Part shown: piece after piece, positions 23,401 through 34,800 of the stretch
Position numbering within the stretch: the stretch's first letter is position 1
Layout of the letters: each line of letters begins with the position of its first letter
From: Umbilicaria muhlenbergii
Lineage: Eukaryota > Ascomycota > Lecanoromycetes > Umbilicariales > Umbilicariaceae
Direction: 5' to 3'
Length of the DNA stretch: 64,000 bases
Assembly: GCA_000611775.1 (NCBI GenBank)
Contig: KK106983.1
Location: forward strand, 4,779,818-4,843,817
Made by a program: the position numbers and the translations under genes
Notes under the pieces: model-generated
Told to the model about the DNA's origin: nothing
Seen by the model: the letters and a program-made list of their open reading frames with translations, nothing else
The model's database searches: none

Positions 23401-25206
23401 CATTGATATGATCGGTGGCGGGGGGCCTTTGGAATGCTTGTCTCGCTTGGAACGGCTACGAGTCTCTTGTTCTTTCAGGGCTGCAGCATCCCGCTCCCTA
23501 TCATCCTCTTCTCTTGTTTTCCTCCTCCCTCTTTCAAAAGCTGGAATCTCGTCCACCTCGAGGACATCGTCGTACTCTGAGCCAGAGTGATCGTCCGGAC
23601 CGTAATGATGTAAATGAGAACTGACACGACCTGGCTTACGGAGATTAAGAGGTGCTGGAGGAGCCTTCCGAGGAACTGGCGCGCCTTTACCGTCCAACCC
23701 AGGCGGAGTAGACGCAGCCGCCTGCAGAGATGACCCTTCAGGTGCATTGTGCGGCGAAGGTAAGGAACGTTTTGCAGTAAAACTACTTGTAGATATGGCT
23801 GTAGCCACAATCGGTGAAACACTCGACGGGCTTTCCATTACCTCTGCCTGATTTGAACTCTTCACACTTGCGGTCCGTGGAGAGTTCATAGTGCCCGCCA
23901 GTTTATCGTCATTCGCGGTGGAAGCGGTGGAAGCAGTGGAAGCGATGTTGCCTGAACTCGACTCCTTAGAGCTTTTCTCGGGTCTCCTTAGGTCAAGAAG
24001 ACGTGATGGTGAATGCTTCTCTCCCACAACCGCAGGTACATCGGCGGTAGACTGCACAATTTCAGGGGGTCTAACAGTGTTCGAAGGAGACTGCAAGTCT
24101 ACCAGCGTAGCACTGGATTCTCGCAAGCCATCGGAGAACAACATATGGCCCTGGATGGGAAGATCATAGTGCGGATCGCCGGGGTTGGGCGATTCACTCG
24201 CTTCCCGCGGCAAGGGTTCAGTCTCCCCGTATCCAGAAGCAGTATCTGGATGAGTTTGACCTGAGACTGGTTGAGCCTGGGCAAGGTGCTCTTTCAATTT
24301 CTTCCGGTATCGTTCCTTGTCTTTCAGAGCACTACCAAGATCTTTGTTCAACCCTAGTACCAAGGCCCTCTGCTTGTCTACCAGCTTCCACAGCTGGGCG
24401 TTTTGGGTTGCCAGATGTATTTTCTCCTTCAGCAAATGATGTATCACCGCCTCGGGCGATCCTGCTGTGGATATGAGGTTCGCGATATCAGCAGGAGTTG
24501 ATATAAAAGAATCTTGTGATGACTTTCGCGACTGCGTGGTGGCTGATGAGATGGAGGAAATTGCAGAATCTATGGACGAAGTGCGGCCTAATGGACGTAG
24601 CTCTGGTCGAACGGTTGAACTGCTTGCTACTGTAGGGGCCGCTGTTGACGGAGACCTTGGAGGAGATTCGGAAGTGGATTGCGAGAACGGTAAGGGTGAC
24701 GAGACGTTCCGCAATTGGCTGTTTACCATTCCCTTAGGGGATGCGACCGTCGTCGTATCAAGAGCATCTGAGTCTTTCGTGCGAGACGCTTCTTCTCGTG
24801 TTGGCAACTCCTCCGTCGCCAACAACTCGTCCAGCCGGTCTCGGGGCGACTTGGGTTGAGAGTGATCAAGTGCTGAATTGTAACGCGGCGATCGAGGAGG
24901 ATGCTTAGAAGCTGCCACGCCTTTTGATATATCCTGTGATCTTGTTTCTTCTTGCGGCGAATACATCACGCCTTCTACCGTTGAACTAGAGCTGACCTGT
25001 AGAGGACTCGGCGCGGCCTTGCGCTGTGTTTGGGCAGAGCGTGGCAGGGGAAGATTGAAGCGATGGCCAAGAAGATCACGAGAGCCAGCGTTGTGTATCT
25101 TCTGCGGTTCAGGTATGGTCTGTCGCACGCCTGGGACTCGCTCTGGGTACTGATCCATCCCACGCCCATCTCCCGACTCCACTCGTTCGGCCCGCGACGG
25201 AGACAT
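20406..25206 (-). CDS. BEM3: Bem3-like RhoGAP with PX and PH domains
   Basis: A GTPase-activating protein for Cdc42/Rho-type GTPases, acting at sites of polarised growth. Exon 1 is 25206-21156 and exon 2 is 21094-20406, with a 61-nt intron inside the RhoGAP domain (FLAVQ-ELEDKSRK). The total is 1579 residues. Order: a disordered N-terminus; a coiled coil near 255-310; a long Pro/Ser-rich segment; a PX domain near 805-935 (SIKVTSSRLKPSRYSL); a PH domain near 950-1090 (KEGYLTKRGKNFGGWKARFF); and RhoGAP near 1240-1440 with the arginine finger in GIFRLSGS (about residue 1288) and the KLYLRELP motif. A disordered tail follows. Domain order matches yeast Bem3. The start ATG at 25206 is the first in frame; an upstream exon cannot be excluded. 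Confidence 0.93.
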
Positions 25207-27660
25207 CGGCCCACCGTGACTTGGACACGCTTGCGGAAGCTCAATCAGACCATTGATGAAGCCTCAATGCCAGCATTGAGGAGCCTCAGAGCACCAGGTG
25301 GCGTATGATGATCTCAGGCGCGAAGGAGGAAGAATGCAGGCATGCAGTCGAGGTTGGCGTGTGCGCTGGCTCAGGCTCACCTCACCCTGTGCTGTGCAAC
25401 TGAACCTTTCGACGTCAGCATCAAACACGGTCGACGACACGAGACCAGCACGACGACCTCGGCGCGGATGACTTCAGAGGACGCAGCTGAAGCTCCACAT
25501 CTAAGGTACATCAGGCACGGGCAGGGCACACATCCCAGGGTTATTGTGGAGAAAGAGAAAGGACGGGGTTCTCTACCGAAGCTTGTGCAGCCGCGAAATG
25601 CACGAGGGACGTCGTTGCAGGGATGATGGTCTCGTTCCGGACACGCTTGCATGGGTGCCTTGCTACGGGGGCGAGGGGGGCTGAGGGGGGCTCGGCCGGC
25701 TTGTCTACAATCATCGAGAGTGTCCGTTGGGCTTGAGGCCTCCGCTTCGGATTGCAGTACGTGGATGTCCTCGTGTAGCTTGGTCCGGTGCAAATGCCCA
25801 TGATGCCGTCCCGCTCGAATTGGTTGGTGGAAGGACTTCACGTGTGCATCATTACAGCGTTGGTGCCATTCCGCTCTGGTTGGAATGATGCAAGTCTTGT
25901 CCGGTCTTGTCCAGTCTTACTCTGATGATAAGCTGGAAACGGCCGTCGCTGCCTGCGATGCACGATGACACTGGGAAGGAGGCATTCATGTTTTCGAGAA
26001 CGATGCACCTGGAGTAGCGGATTGTGGCCCGTTTCCTCTTCACGTGGCCATGGTCACGTCTGGAGCTAGAAGTTCTGCAAGTGTAATTTGTCGGGGATGG
26101 GAAGTGGGTGTGATGGCTCAGCTCTTAACTTCCAGACAGCAAATAAAGTGGCATGTGGATGAACTAGTCTAGGTTCATAGAGCACTATACTTTGCTGCCT
26201 CGACGCCCTACCTACATGGTCGGTACCTTACCGTACTCTGGAGAAGTACTCGTGGAGTCGTAGCCGCCAGAAGCAACCCCCGGGCCGCAAACAGAGCTGA
26301 TACTTTTGCTGATCTTACTTTCGAGCTGGCACTTGCAGATTCCAGGGAAGCAGTATTATGCACTATTCCACACGCTGCGCACCAAACGTTTCATCACTTT
26401 TTGTCGGGAACAACCATTGGGGCAGCTTCGAAGATCCGGATGTGGGGGTCCCCTGATCGCCGAGTCTCAGGGGGAAACATCAAAACAAAGCATCACAAGC
26501 ATCACAAGCATCACAACTTAATTTCAAGTGGGCGGCGAAGGGGCACTGGCGGCCTGGCAGGTGACGAACACATCAACCGGACGGCGTCTGACTGATTGGC
26601 AGACCGGCCGGGCTACTTGACATCGATGATTGACCCCTGAGCGCTGACCGCTGCGTTCCTTGCAGATGACCCGCCTCGGCCGCATCCTAAATTCCCGTCC
26701 CGCGGAGCGGCGCAATAGAACGTGATAGTCGTTCAGGTAGAGCTTGATTGGCCAGTAGCGGCTAAGGGGTGAGATGGCTAAGGGTGATGGGTGATGGCTA
26801 ATGCGTTGCATGGCACCGTTTGCACCGAACCATTCAACGGCAGTCTGATTTGGCAGCAAGTCCTCCTGGATAGGGGTACCGTCTGTTACAAGCACAGCAG
26901 TGCAAGCAACCGGATCAGGCATCATATGACGACGAGTTTGGTTCATGGAATTCGGTCCAAACCCCGTATGAGGTTTGTGCATAAGTTCCACCCACTGTAC
27001 AGACTTCCATGCGTCCCATATGGACAGGATACGTACCGGTCGGGACACCGTATCCACTTGCACAACACCATCGAGCTGTCTGACCTCCAATCAAAGGTAC
27101 GAGTACTCTCAAACGAAATGAACTTCCAGAAGACGTAATATAAGAGTGCCTAGCTGCAAGTGAGCTTAGCTGCAAAGCACGAGTACCAAGTAGGTTGAAG
27201 GTATGACGGGAGAACGTTCCCCACCGGCAGGGCGCAGGGACTGAATGCAGTCGTCCGCTGTCGTTTCCTTCGACGACTGACACATCGAGATAGATGTCGT
27301 GAAACGTTTCATTCGGAAACACGAGAAGCTACTTGTCTCTGCTGTACAGGATCCAATTCTAGGACTCCAGAACGTTGCCCTCGTGGTTGTGAGGGTTCTC
27401 AGCTGGAAACAGTCAACTTAGGAGTAAGCTATCCTGACCGACCCCGCACTTTCCCGTGACTCCTAGATCATACCTTACTACATCCAGTCCTCCGTGCAAC
27501 TACTCTGCACCGTACTTACGCTGTCCCCGCGCTATGTCGCCGCGGCAGCTTTCCGCGGGCATACGAGGAGCTAGAGCAATGGCAAACCAATTCTTCCGTC
27601 GGATCCGTCCCTCTGTATCCTATCGATTACCACCCGATCAGCGACTGTTTTCTTCTGACT
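25207..27660. other. Long intergenic region, RhoGAP to monooxygenase
   Basis: 2.45 kb between divergent genes. Several open frames exist (the longest at 26524-27090 minus) but none has recognisable similarity or a convincing composition. A short tandem repeat is listed separately. The region probably holds two promoters. Confidence 0.5.
26488..26514 (+). repeat. Three copies of a 9-bp repeat
   Basis: Three perfect head-to-tail copies of AAGCATCAC. This is a simple minisatellite with no assigned function. Confidence 0.95.
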
Positions 27661-29975
27661 ATGGGTTCAATTGGCGTGGCGATCCCCGAAGACCGCAATG
27701 GTGGCTCAGATGATGCCCCTGCACCAGAGAGTGCAGCAAACACTCAAGGCTACCGCATCACGGAGCTGCCCCTCGGTACGAAACGGAGGATGAAAGTCAT
27801 AATTCTAGGCGCGGGCGTCTCGGGCATTTCCTTTTTCAAGCGCGCAGAGGACCAGCTTGAGAATGTAGAAATTGTGTGTTACGAGAAGAATCGTGACGTT
27901 GGTGGCACCGTATGCATCCAGAGGAACAACTTGCTTTGCCAATCCTACCTTATGCAGCACTCACGTCTGCATATTGGCTAACTGGACCGCATTGGTGCAA
28001 CAGTGGTTCGAGAACCGATACCCTGGCTGCAAATGCGACATTCCCGCTGTCAATTACCAATACTCATGGAAACCGCAACCCTGGAAACACTACTACGCTG
28101 GAGCATTAGAGATATGGCAGTATATAAAGGAGATCGAACGCGAGAATGGTTTCATCGACAAGTACGTAAAGCTAAGGCACGAGGTTATCCGGGCAGAATG
28201 GGACGAAGACGAGGGTTTGTGGCGGATTCAAGTACGAGACCTGAACACTGGGGAGACCAAAGAAGATGCTGCAGAGATCTTCATTAACGCTGGTGGTGTT
28301 TTGAATCATTGGAAGTGGCCAGACGTCCCAGGTCTCAACAACTTCAAGGGAAGGCTATTACATTCTGCCGCCTATGACGAGTCTATAGACTTGACCGGGA
28401 AGCGAGTCGCAGTTCTTGGGGCTGGGAGCAGTGGGGTCCAGCTCGTAGCGGCCGTGCAAAAACAAGCAAAGGAGCTCTATACGTGGGTTCGAAGCCCTAT
28501 TTGGATTACCGCGGGTAGGTGATTTCTCCATTAGGCCTATGGTCAATAAAGGTGATAGTATCTAGCTGAGACCCTCCCATTACTACAACAACGATACAAA
28601 TGTATACCAGTTTTGAGAGTGGATGTTGTAAAGGTTGATGATGTCTATCATCTCTGCATTAAGAATTCCTTCAGCTCTGTTTTGGTTCCTGAGTGGCTGC
28701 CGGGACCCCCTGCTGAGGACTGCCGCTTCTTTTGTTTATGCACCTGTCGCCTGCAAATAATAATTCATGGATACCTAGAGCATAAGAGGCACCATGGGCT
28801 AATTCCCTATTACAGGATTTGCACAGAAGTTCGCGGGCGAGGACGGCAGCAATTTCGAATGTAGGTTTTCTTCCAGATCAAGAATTCTGGGCCCCCTCCA
28901 AGTGGCATTGCAAAGATACTCAGATCGTACAGACAGCGAAGAGCAAAGACGGCTACTTAAAGAAAACCCAAAGATTTTGCTCGAGTACAGGAAGATGATC
29001 GAGAACGAGCTAAACCAGCGGTTCAAGTTCATCATCAAAGGCACCCAGCAGGCCCTTGAAGCCCGCCAGTATTCCGAGGCAGAGATGCGTCGAAAACTGA
29101 ATGGCGATCCCATTCTCGCGGACAAGATCATACCCAAAGACTTCAATGTTGGTTGCCGCCGGCCAACGCCCGGAAATGGATATTTGGAAGCCCTCGTTGC
29201 CGAGAACACCACATGTTTCACAGACCCTATCGACCGTATAACTCCTGCTGGCTTTGTCGACCACGAAGGCCACGAGCACGAGGTCGATTTCATCATTTGT
29301 GCTACCGGTTTTGATACCTCCTGGTAGGTCATCCCGTAGCACAAATCAAACATGAAGTCCTCTTCCAAATTCAATCTAACGCACTCAAGGGCCCCCCGCT
29401 TTCCCTTCATTTGCCAAGGGCGAGATCTCCGCGACATATGGACCCCTGGTAACGTAACGCCCTACCTCAGCGTCGGAGTACCCGAATTCCCCAACCACTT
29501 TTCCTTCTGCGGGCCCTATGGACCCCTAGCGCACGGCTCTTTCTTCCCTCTTATCGAACAATGGAATGCCTACATGAACAAAGTCATCGTCAAAATGCAA
29601 GTCGAGAATATCAAATCCCTTCGCCCCCGCCAAGCCGCTGCGGACCAATTCCGTCAGCATGCAGATGTTTTCCTACAACGAACGGCGTGGACGGGGCCCT
29701 GTCGATCTTGGTTCAAGAACGGAACGATCGATGGCCAGGTCATGATCTATCCTGGGTCGAGATTGCATTTCATGGAGCTGTTGGAGAACCCGAGATACGA
29801 GGATTATGATATTCGGTATTGGAATGAGAATAAGTTCGCATTTCTGGGAAATGGGTTTACTACTAGGGAAGAAGATGGCAGAGATATCACTTACTACTTG
29901 GGTTTGTTGAACGATGAAGGTATTGATAAGCAGCCAGTGTATAATGAGAGTCTGGTCGATCTATTGTGTAGATAG
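27661..29975 (+). CDS. FAD-dependent Baeyer-Villiger-type monooxygenase
   Basis: A class B flavoprotein monooxygenase, expected to use FAD and NADPH to insert oxygen next to a ketone or oxidise a related substrate; the substrate is unknown. Exons are 27661-27909, 28004-28514, 28816-28860, 28903-29323 and 29390-29975 (603 residues). The FAD motif GAGVSG is at residues 50-55. The family's W-(Y/F)-ENRYPGC motif follows intron 1. The fingerprint F-x-G-x3-H-x3-(W/Y) reads FKGRLLHSAAY at 197-207, with Tyr at the last position. The NADPH-site Rossmann motif GAGSSG is at 222-227. IICATGFDTSW and PNHFSFCGPYGPLAHGS near the end are typical. One intron is long (301 nt) and another short (42 nt). No biosynthetic partner genes are adjacent. 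Confidence 0.92.
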
Positions 29976-30548
29976 ATGAGGGATGTTTCATGACGGTTTT
30001 CCTAACGATGCTCATTCAGCAGCGGGGTGTCCCATCGACAAGCTAAAAAGAATCGTCGCTTTCGGGTTTGGGTCTCATCTCGATTTCATGCCTTCCTAGA
30101 TATTCCGAAACATCTGGTCAACCACGATTCTTCTTGATCCAGTGTGAAAGCAGATTACGGCGACCAGTACACTTGTGTTTGCGATGTGGCTGCCAGTGTT
30201 GCCCCTGCTGCTGCCCATGGAATGTCGTAGAAGGTCCGCGAAGGCAACCGTAGCTTCGCTAATATTCCCTCAGTAAGCGAAACATCGAGAAAGCCCTAGC
30301 AGGTACGAATCGCTTCCTTTGTTTACGTCACGCTGATGTCGCGATACCCCTCGTACTTTCCAGAACCACTGATCTCAAGTATATATACGCATCTTGAGTC
30401 GACCTAATCCCCCTCCTCATCACATCAACCTACAACAAAAACCAAAATTCCTACAAACACTTATATGCAAATATACACAACCACCACCAGCAAGCTTCCA
30501 AAAGTCTTCAAGCTTTCTAAACTCCCAATAACCAAACCCACACGCAAA
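29976..30548. other. Monooxygenase 3' end and HSP20 promoter
   Basis: 573 bp between same-strand genes. The distal part holds the HSP20 promoter elements listed below. An in-frame ATG at 30465 could lengthen the HSP20 protein by 28 residues, but the added stretch is unlike the family. Confidence 0.6.
30347..30387 (+). promoter_or_regulatory. Stress-type promoter elements of HSP20
   Basis: Within 41 bp lie CCCCT (30347-30351, a stress-response element core), an inverted heat-shock half pair TTCCAGAA (30358-30365, TTC-n2-GAA) and a TATATATA box (30380-30387), about 160-200 bp before the ATG. Only two clear heat-shock units are seen; a functional element normally needs three. Confidence 0.5.
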
Positions 30549-31214
30549 ATGTCTTCATTCTTCCAAACCTTCCCCGCCTCCTCGGACTTCGGTCCCCTCT
30601 TCCGCCTCCTCGACGACTACGACGTCCACCGCTCCCAACCCACCCGCGGCCACAGCGGCAGAGGCACCTCCAGCATCCGCGCCTTCCAGCCCCGCTTCGA
30701 CGTCAAGGAGATCAAAGACGCCTACGAACTCCACGGCGAACTCCCCGGCATCGACCAGAAAGACGTCAGCATCGAGTTCACCGACCCCCACACCCTCGTC
30801 ATCAAGGGTCGCACAGAGCGTGAGTACTCATCCGGCTCTCCCTCCGCTGGCGCCATCGAGGACTCCTCTTCCTCCTCTGCCGGTCGTATCACCAACGATG
30901 ATTCCCACTCCTACCACAAAGCCACCGTCGAAGACGAAGAGGGCGCCGACAAATCCTCCGACAAACCCTCGTCGACCGAGCAATCCTCCTCCACAGACGT
31001 AGCCAAGCGCTCCGGTTCCGAAGTCGAGACCCAGAAGGCCCCGCAGCATAAATACTGGGTCAGCGAGCGCATGGTCGGAGAGTTCCATCGCTCGTTCTCA
31101 TTCCCCACTCGTGTGGACCAGGACGCGGTCAAGGCCAGCTTGAAGAATGGGATCTTGAGTATTGTTGTGCCAAAGGCGACGGCGCCGTCGTCGAGAAAAA
31201 TCCAAATTGAGTAG
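30549..31214 (+). CDS. Small heat shock protein, HSP20/alpha-crystallin family
   Basis: An ATP-independent chaperone that holds unfolding proteins in the cytosol, comparable to Hsp30 of filamentous fungi. Single exon, 221 residues from the ATG at 30549 (MSSFFQTFPASSDFGPLFRL). The alpha-crystallin domain starts FQPRFDVKEIKDAYELHGELPG and runs to TLVIKGRTERE. An acidic Ser-rich insertion of about 90 residues follows, then SERMVGEFHRSFSFPTRVD and the A-x3-NGIL-x-I-VP motif (ASLKNGILSIVVPK) before a short tail. Insertions at this place are common in fungal members. Stress-type promoter elements lie upstream. Identification is secure; the start could be the in-frame ATG at 30465. Confidence 0.95.
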   Translation: MSSFFQTFPASSDFGPLFRLLDDYDVHRSQPTRGHSGRGTSSIRAFQPRFDVKEIKDAYELHGELPGIDQKDVSIEFTDPHTLVIKGRTEREYSSGSPSAGAIEDSSSSSAGRITNDDSHSYHKATVEDEEGADKSSDKPSSTEQSSSTDVAKRSGSEVETQKAPQHKYWVSERMVGEFHRSFSFPTRVDQDAVKASLKNGILSIVVPKATAPSSRKIQIE

Positions 31215-31819
31215 GGGGTTCAGCTGAGGGAAGGGAAAGGACACAGGGCATGGAAATAGCAAACTGTTTTCAAAGCATGGCGAAGGATCGAATAGCAAAG
31301 CGATGGTAAGGGGATTCATGCACGGGAACGGACGAAAGTGTACTCATAGTAGCAACACAACATCAAATGAAATGAAACAAATTCACTCATCAAATAGATT
31401 TGTGCTCATAAGGAAATGCAGTGAGAAGATTGTGATAATTAATAAAACTGTGTTCTGGTTTAGTGATGAGATTCCAGTTCGTTGTCCTCGCCTAACCAAG
31501 CCTAACTAAGTGACAGAGAAATAAACGTATCTCGCACGTTTCTAACCAATCGTGTTTATTGTTGGATTCATCCATTGTAATTAACGTACGAGTAGATATG
31601 TTATTGACAACATCTCTGCTAGCCGCCGGGTATCTTCAGACATTATTAACATTAAGTAAGAGTATCAACACGAAAAAAATCCCCAATATCTTCATATATC
31701 TCATCTCGCAACCTTCAAAAACATAATGCCATGATCAAAGTCCCCAGCCCACATGTCCAAAAACTAATCCAATGCCTCATATATACTCATCAACCATACC
31801 AACCCCCTCCCTCCCTCCC
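31215..31819. other. Convergent intergenic region, A+T-richer
   Basis: 605 bp between HSP20 and the minus-strand disordered-protein gene. It is visibly richer in A and T than its neighbours around 31380-31690. Only 3' UTR sequence is expected. Confidence 0.6.
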
Positions 31820-34800
31820 TCAAGAAGTCGGCGCAATAAAAATCGGAATATCACTCAAATCGATCCCAAACCCACGACTCACATCCACACTTTTCCGACT
31901 CGCCCCCGTCTTCCCGTCCCTCGTGCCCGCACTCCCTCCAAGCCCAAACCCAGGTTCATACCCAAATGACAAGCCACCATCATATCGGCCCGAGAGCCGC
32001 TCGAAGGATGCGGTGGCCGCAACGACGTGTCCGCCCTGAGCTGCTGCGAGGACTTTGAGAGAGGTGGTGGATGCGTTTTTCGAGCTGGGCAGAGACTCTG
32101 GTGGGGTCATGGGAAGGTGGAATGATCGGGATGCTTGTTTCGTTACGCCCGAATGCTGGCTGTTGACGGACAAAGGCCTGAGCGCGAGCTGGGTTCCTTT
32201 GGCTTCGGGGTGGGGCTTCAGCCAGTCAGCTGGGGCGGGCGGGGCTGGAGCCTTCCTTGTCGGGGGCGGTGGTGGAGCACTCCCTCCGATTGAAACAGGT
32301 GGTTCGGGCGCCTTTCTTGTAGGCGGCGGTGGCACTACACTTCCATCGACTGACTTTCGTGCGGGCGAATCTGACGACGTCGGGTACGGATGCTCCAAGT
32401 TCTGTTGGAACTGCGCTTCGAACCGATCAACGCTGGGATTGGGTATTTGCGGAATTTGTTCTTTTGGAAGTCCACTGGGCCTCTTGATTTGACAGGGGGA
32501 AGTCGGCACGTGGGAGCCATCGGCGCTCCATCTCAAAAGTCGTCTTTCCGTTTGTTCCACTTGCTCGGGCGTAGGTAAAGCTGGTACAGGCGGTGTGTAA
32601 GCACTGTAGCTCTGCGGTCGAGCCAACTTGCCGGGGATGCCGCCACGATCATCGAAACTATTATGGTACGTTGTCCAAGGTCTTGAAATGCTTCTGCTCT
32701 TTTGCTTACTGCGTACTCTGGCGAATTCGCTGGCTGCCTCACCATCCATACCGAAATTCGATTTCGATCTGGGCAAGGGAGTGTTGAGCTGCGGTCGATA
32801 CGAAAGAAAGCCGTTGCCAGTGCTTTCGGATCCTGTTACTGATCTGCTTCTTGCGATTTCGTACGGGTTTCCACCAAGTGAGTTGGTGAAACCACCGTAC
32901 TCCGCCATCGTTGTCCGAAAATCGCACTGACCTGGAAGACTCTGCTGCCTCGATAATGACTTACTTCTCGCGGTATTTGTGGACTTTTTGTCCTTTTGGG
33001 AACGTGACCGAGGCTTCCAGCTGAAGTTTGGCATGCAGGACGTATTATCATCAGGTGAGCTTGGGGGTGAATCCGCTTCTTCGAACTCATGTGCAGGCGA
33101 AGGAAATCTTATTGGGACAAATTCTGGTTCCGAGTTTGGGGAGGTATTTTCCAGATGAGTGTGGTGCGAGCTTGGAAAGGTGTGCTCGAGTAGTGGAAAG
33201 TCTCGGAGTCTCTCTGCGTGCCTCGTAGTAAGTTCAGAAGGTACCGGAGGAATTTGTGACTGATTCGGCTCTCGATAACTTTGAACGGTGATGGAGGATA
33301 CCGGCAGAGGTGTCAACAACGGCCTCGCTTTCTTTAGAGTCTTGCGCGATCTGACTGGGCTCACAGGCGAAGAGTTAGACGAGGAACCCGTAGTCTTGGT
33401 TATTGGTTCAGGGAGCGCTTGAGCCGTAGAGGCAGATGCTGACTCTATCAAAAGCGGCTTCGAAACGACTGTGAGCGACGTACGAACCAGGATAGACTTT
33501 GGCGTGGCAATGTTCGATTGCGAGCGATCATCGGACTTGGACAACATCGGTTGCGGCATCTCGCACGGTCCTGGAAGACACCGAGACTCCCTTTGAACTG
33601 ACAAGCTGATAGGTCGCGAGTCTTGTTCTCCTACGATTGAGCTTGTACGCTTTCTGCCAGATTTCACGGAGCCGCTGGAGCTATATCCACTATCGGCCTT
33701 ACTGAGAGGTTTGGCAGACAGCTCAGACACAACGTTTGCATGCCTGTCGTTACCGAAAGCTGTGGATGAGATCTTAGGTTGGAGTCCTGACTTCGCAAGT
33801 GGCCTTGGCTCCCCACTGAGGATTTTGAAAGCTTCCTCCCTGGATTCATCAATGGCGTGCCTGGCTTCAGCATCCTCGATAAATGAGTTCCATTTCGTCG
33901 CTCCCGCGCCTCCAAATGGCGAGGCAATGATGTCTTTGTCATCGTGGTTGTCATCTTCAAACTCATGGTTCGGATAGGAGAATGGGCTATTTGGAAGTTC
34001 CAGCATGTACTCTTGCGCTATACTCGAAGCACGGTCTGCGGAGACTACAGACCCTTCGTAGCACGACCCGGACTGCCTGTTCTTCAATGGTGATATTTGA
34101 CAAGGCCTATCATCAACACCCTCGTCCGACGAGACGTCTCGTTCATGTCGCTCAAATTTTAGAGGGCTGCTACTTCCTTGGCATGTTGTTTGCACAGTTA
34201 ATGTAGGTCGTCCAGTCTTCGCGGTTTCCCCAATGCGTCGGTCGACACGGATTGGTTTCTCGGCCAGTGGAATGACCCCGCCACTTTTCCGTGGAGGTCC
34301 TTTGCGAATAGTTTGAATCTCTTCATCATCGCTCGGCCTTCCCTCGGATGCTGTGAAGTAGTCTTCTTCCTTTCTCAATCCCGGTGCAGATAGCATACTG
34401 GTGTTTGACGGAGTTCGGGCGTGCGGTACAGGGGAGTCAGTGCCATTCGTGACACGTAAGGTACCGATCCGAAGCCCTCCAAGGTATGTATAGTCAAGAT
34501 TTACTGGAGTAGAGGCACGCGGAACCGGCGTGCATCTGCCTTCGTCGGCCAAGTCCAAGGCTGCCAACCGTGAGAGTGGTGAAGACTGCGGCAGGGAGGG
34601 ATCAAAGTAGTAATCGCGATTCGCTTGAGACTGCAGTCTTTCCGGTGGTGGAGGCTTGCGTAGTATATCTGTAGGTGTTCGGGTAGCAAGGCCTGGCGTG
34701 AAAAGTGACCTCCTTCTAATCGGTGCCATGATGAATTCGGGTGCGTCTTCATCTACTGGCGTGGACACGTGATTGTATGCCGCCAGACGATCGTTTGATG

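Noticed and set aside
26524-27090. 188-codon minus-strand ORF in the long intergenic region
   Set aside because: The composition looks random and there is no family similarity or initiation context that supports it.
12420-30000. Possible secondary-metabolite cluster around the permease and monooxygenase
   Set aside because: No PKS, NRPS, terpene synthase or pathway regulator lies nearby, and the neighbours are polarity and chaperone genes.
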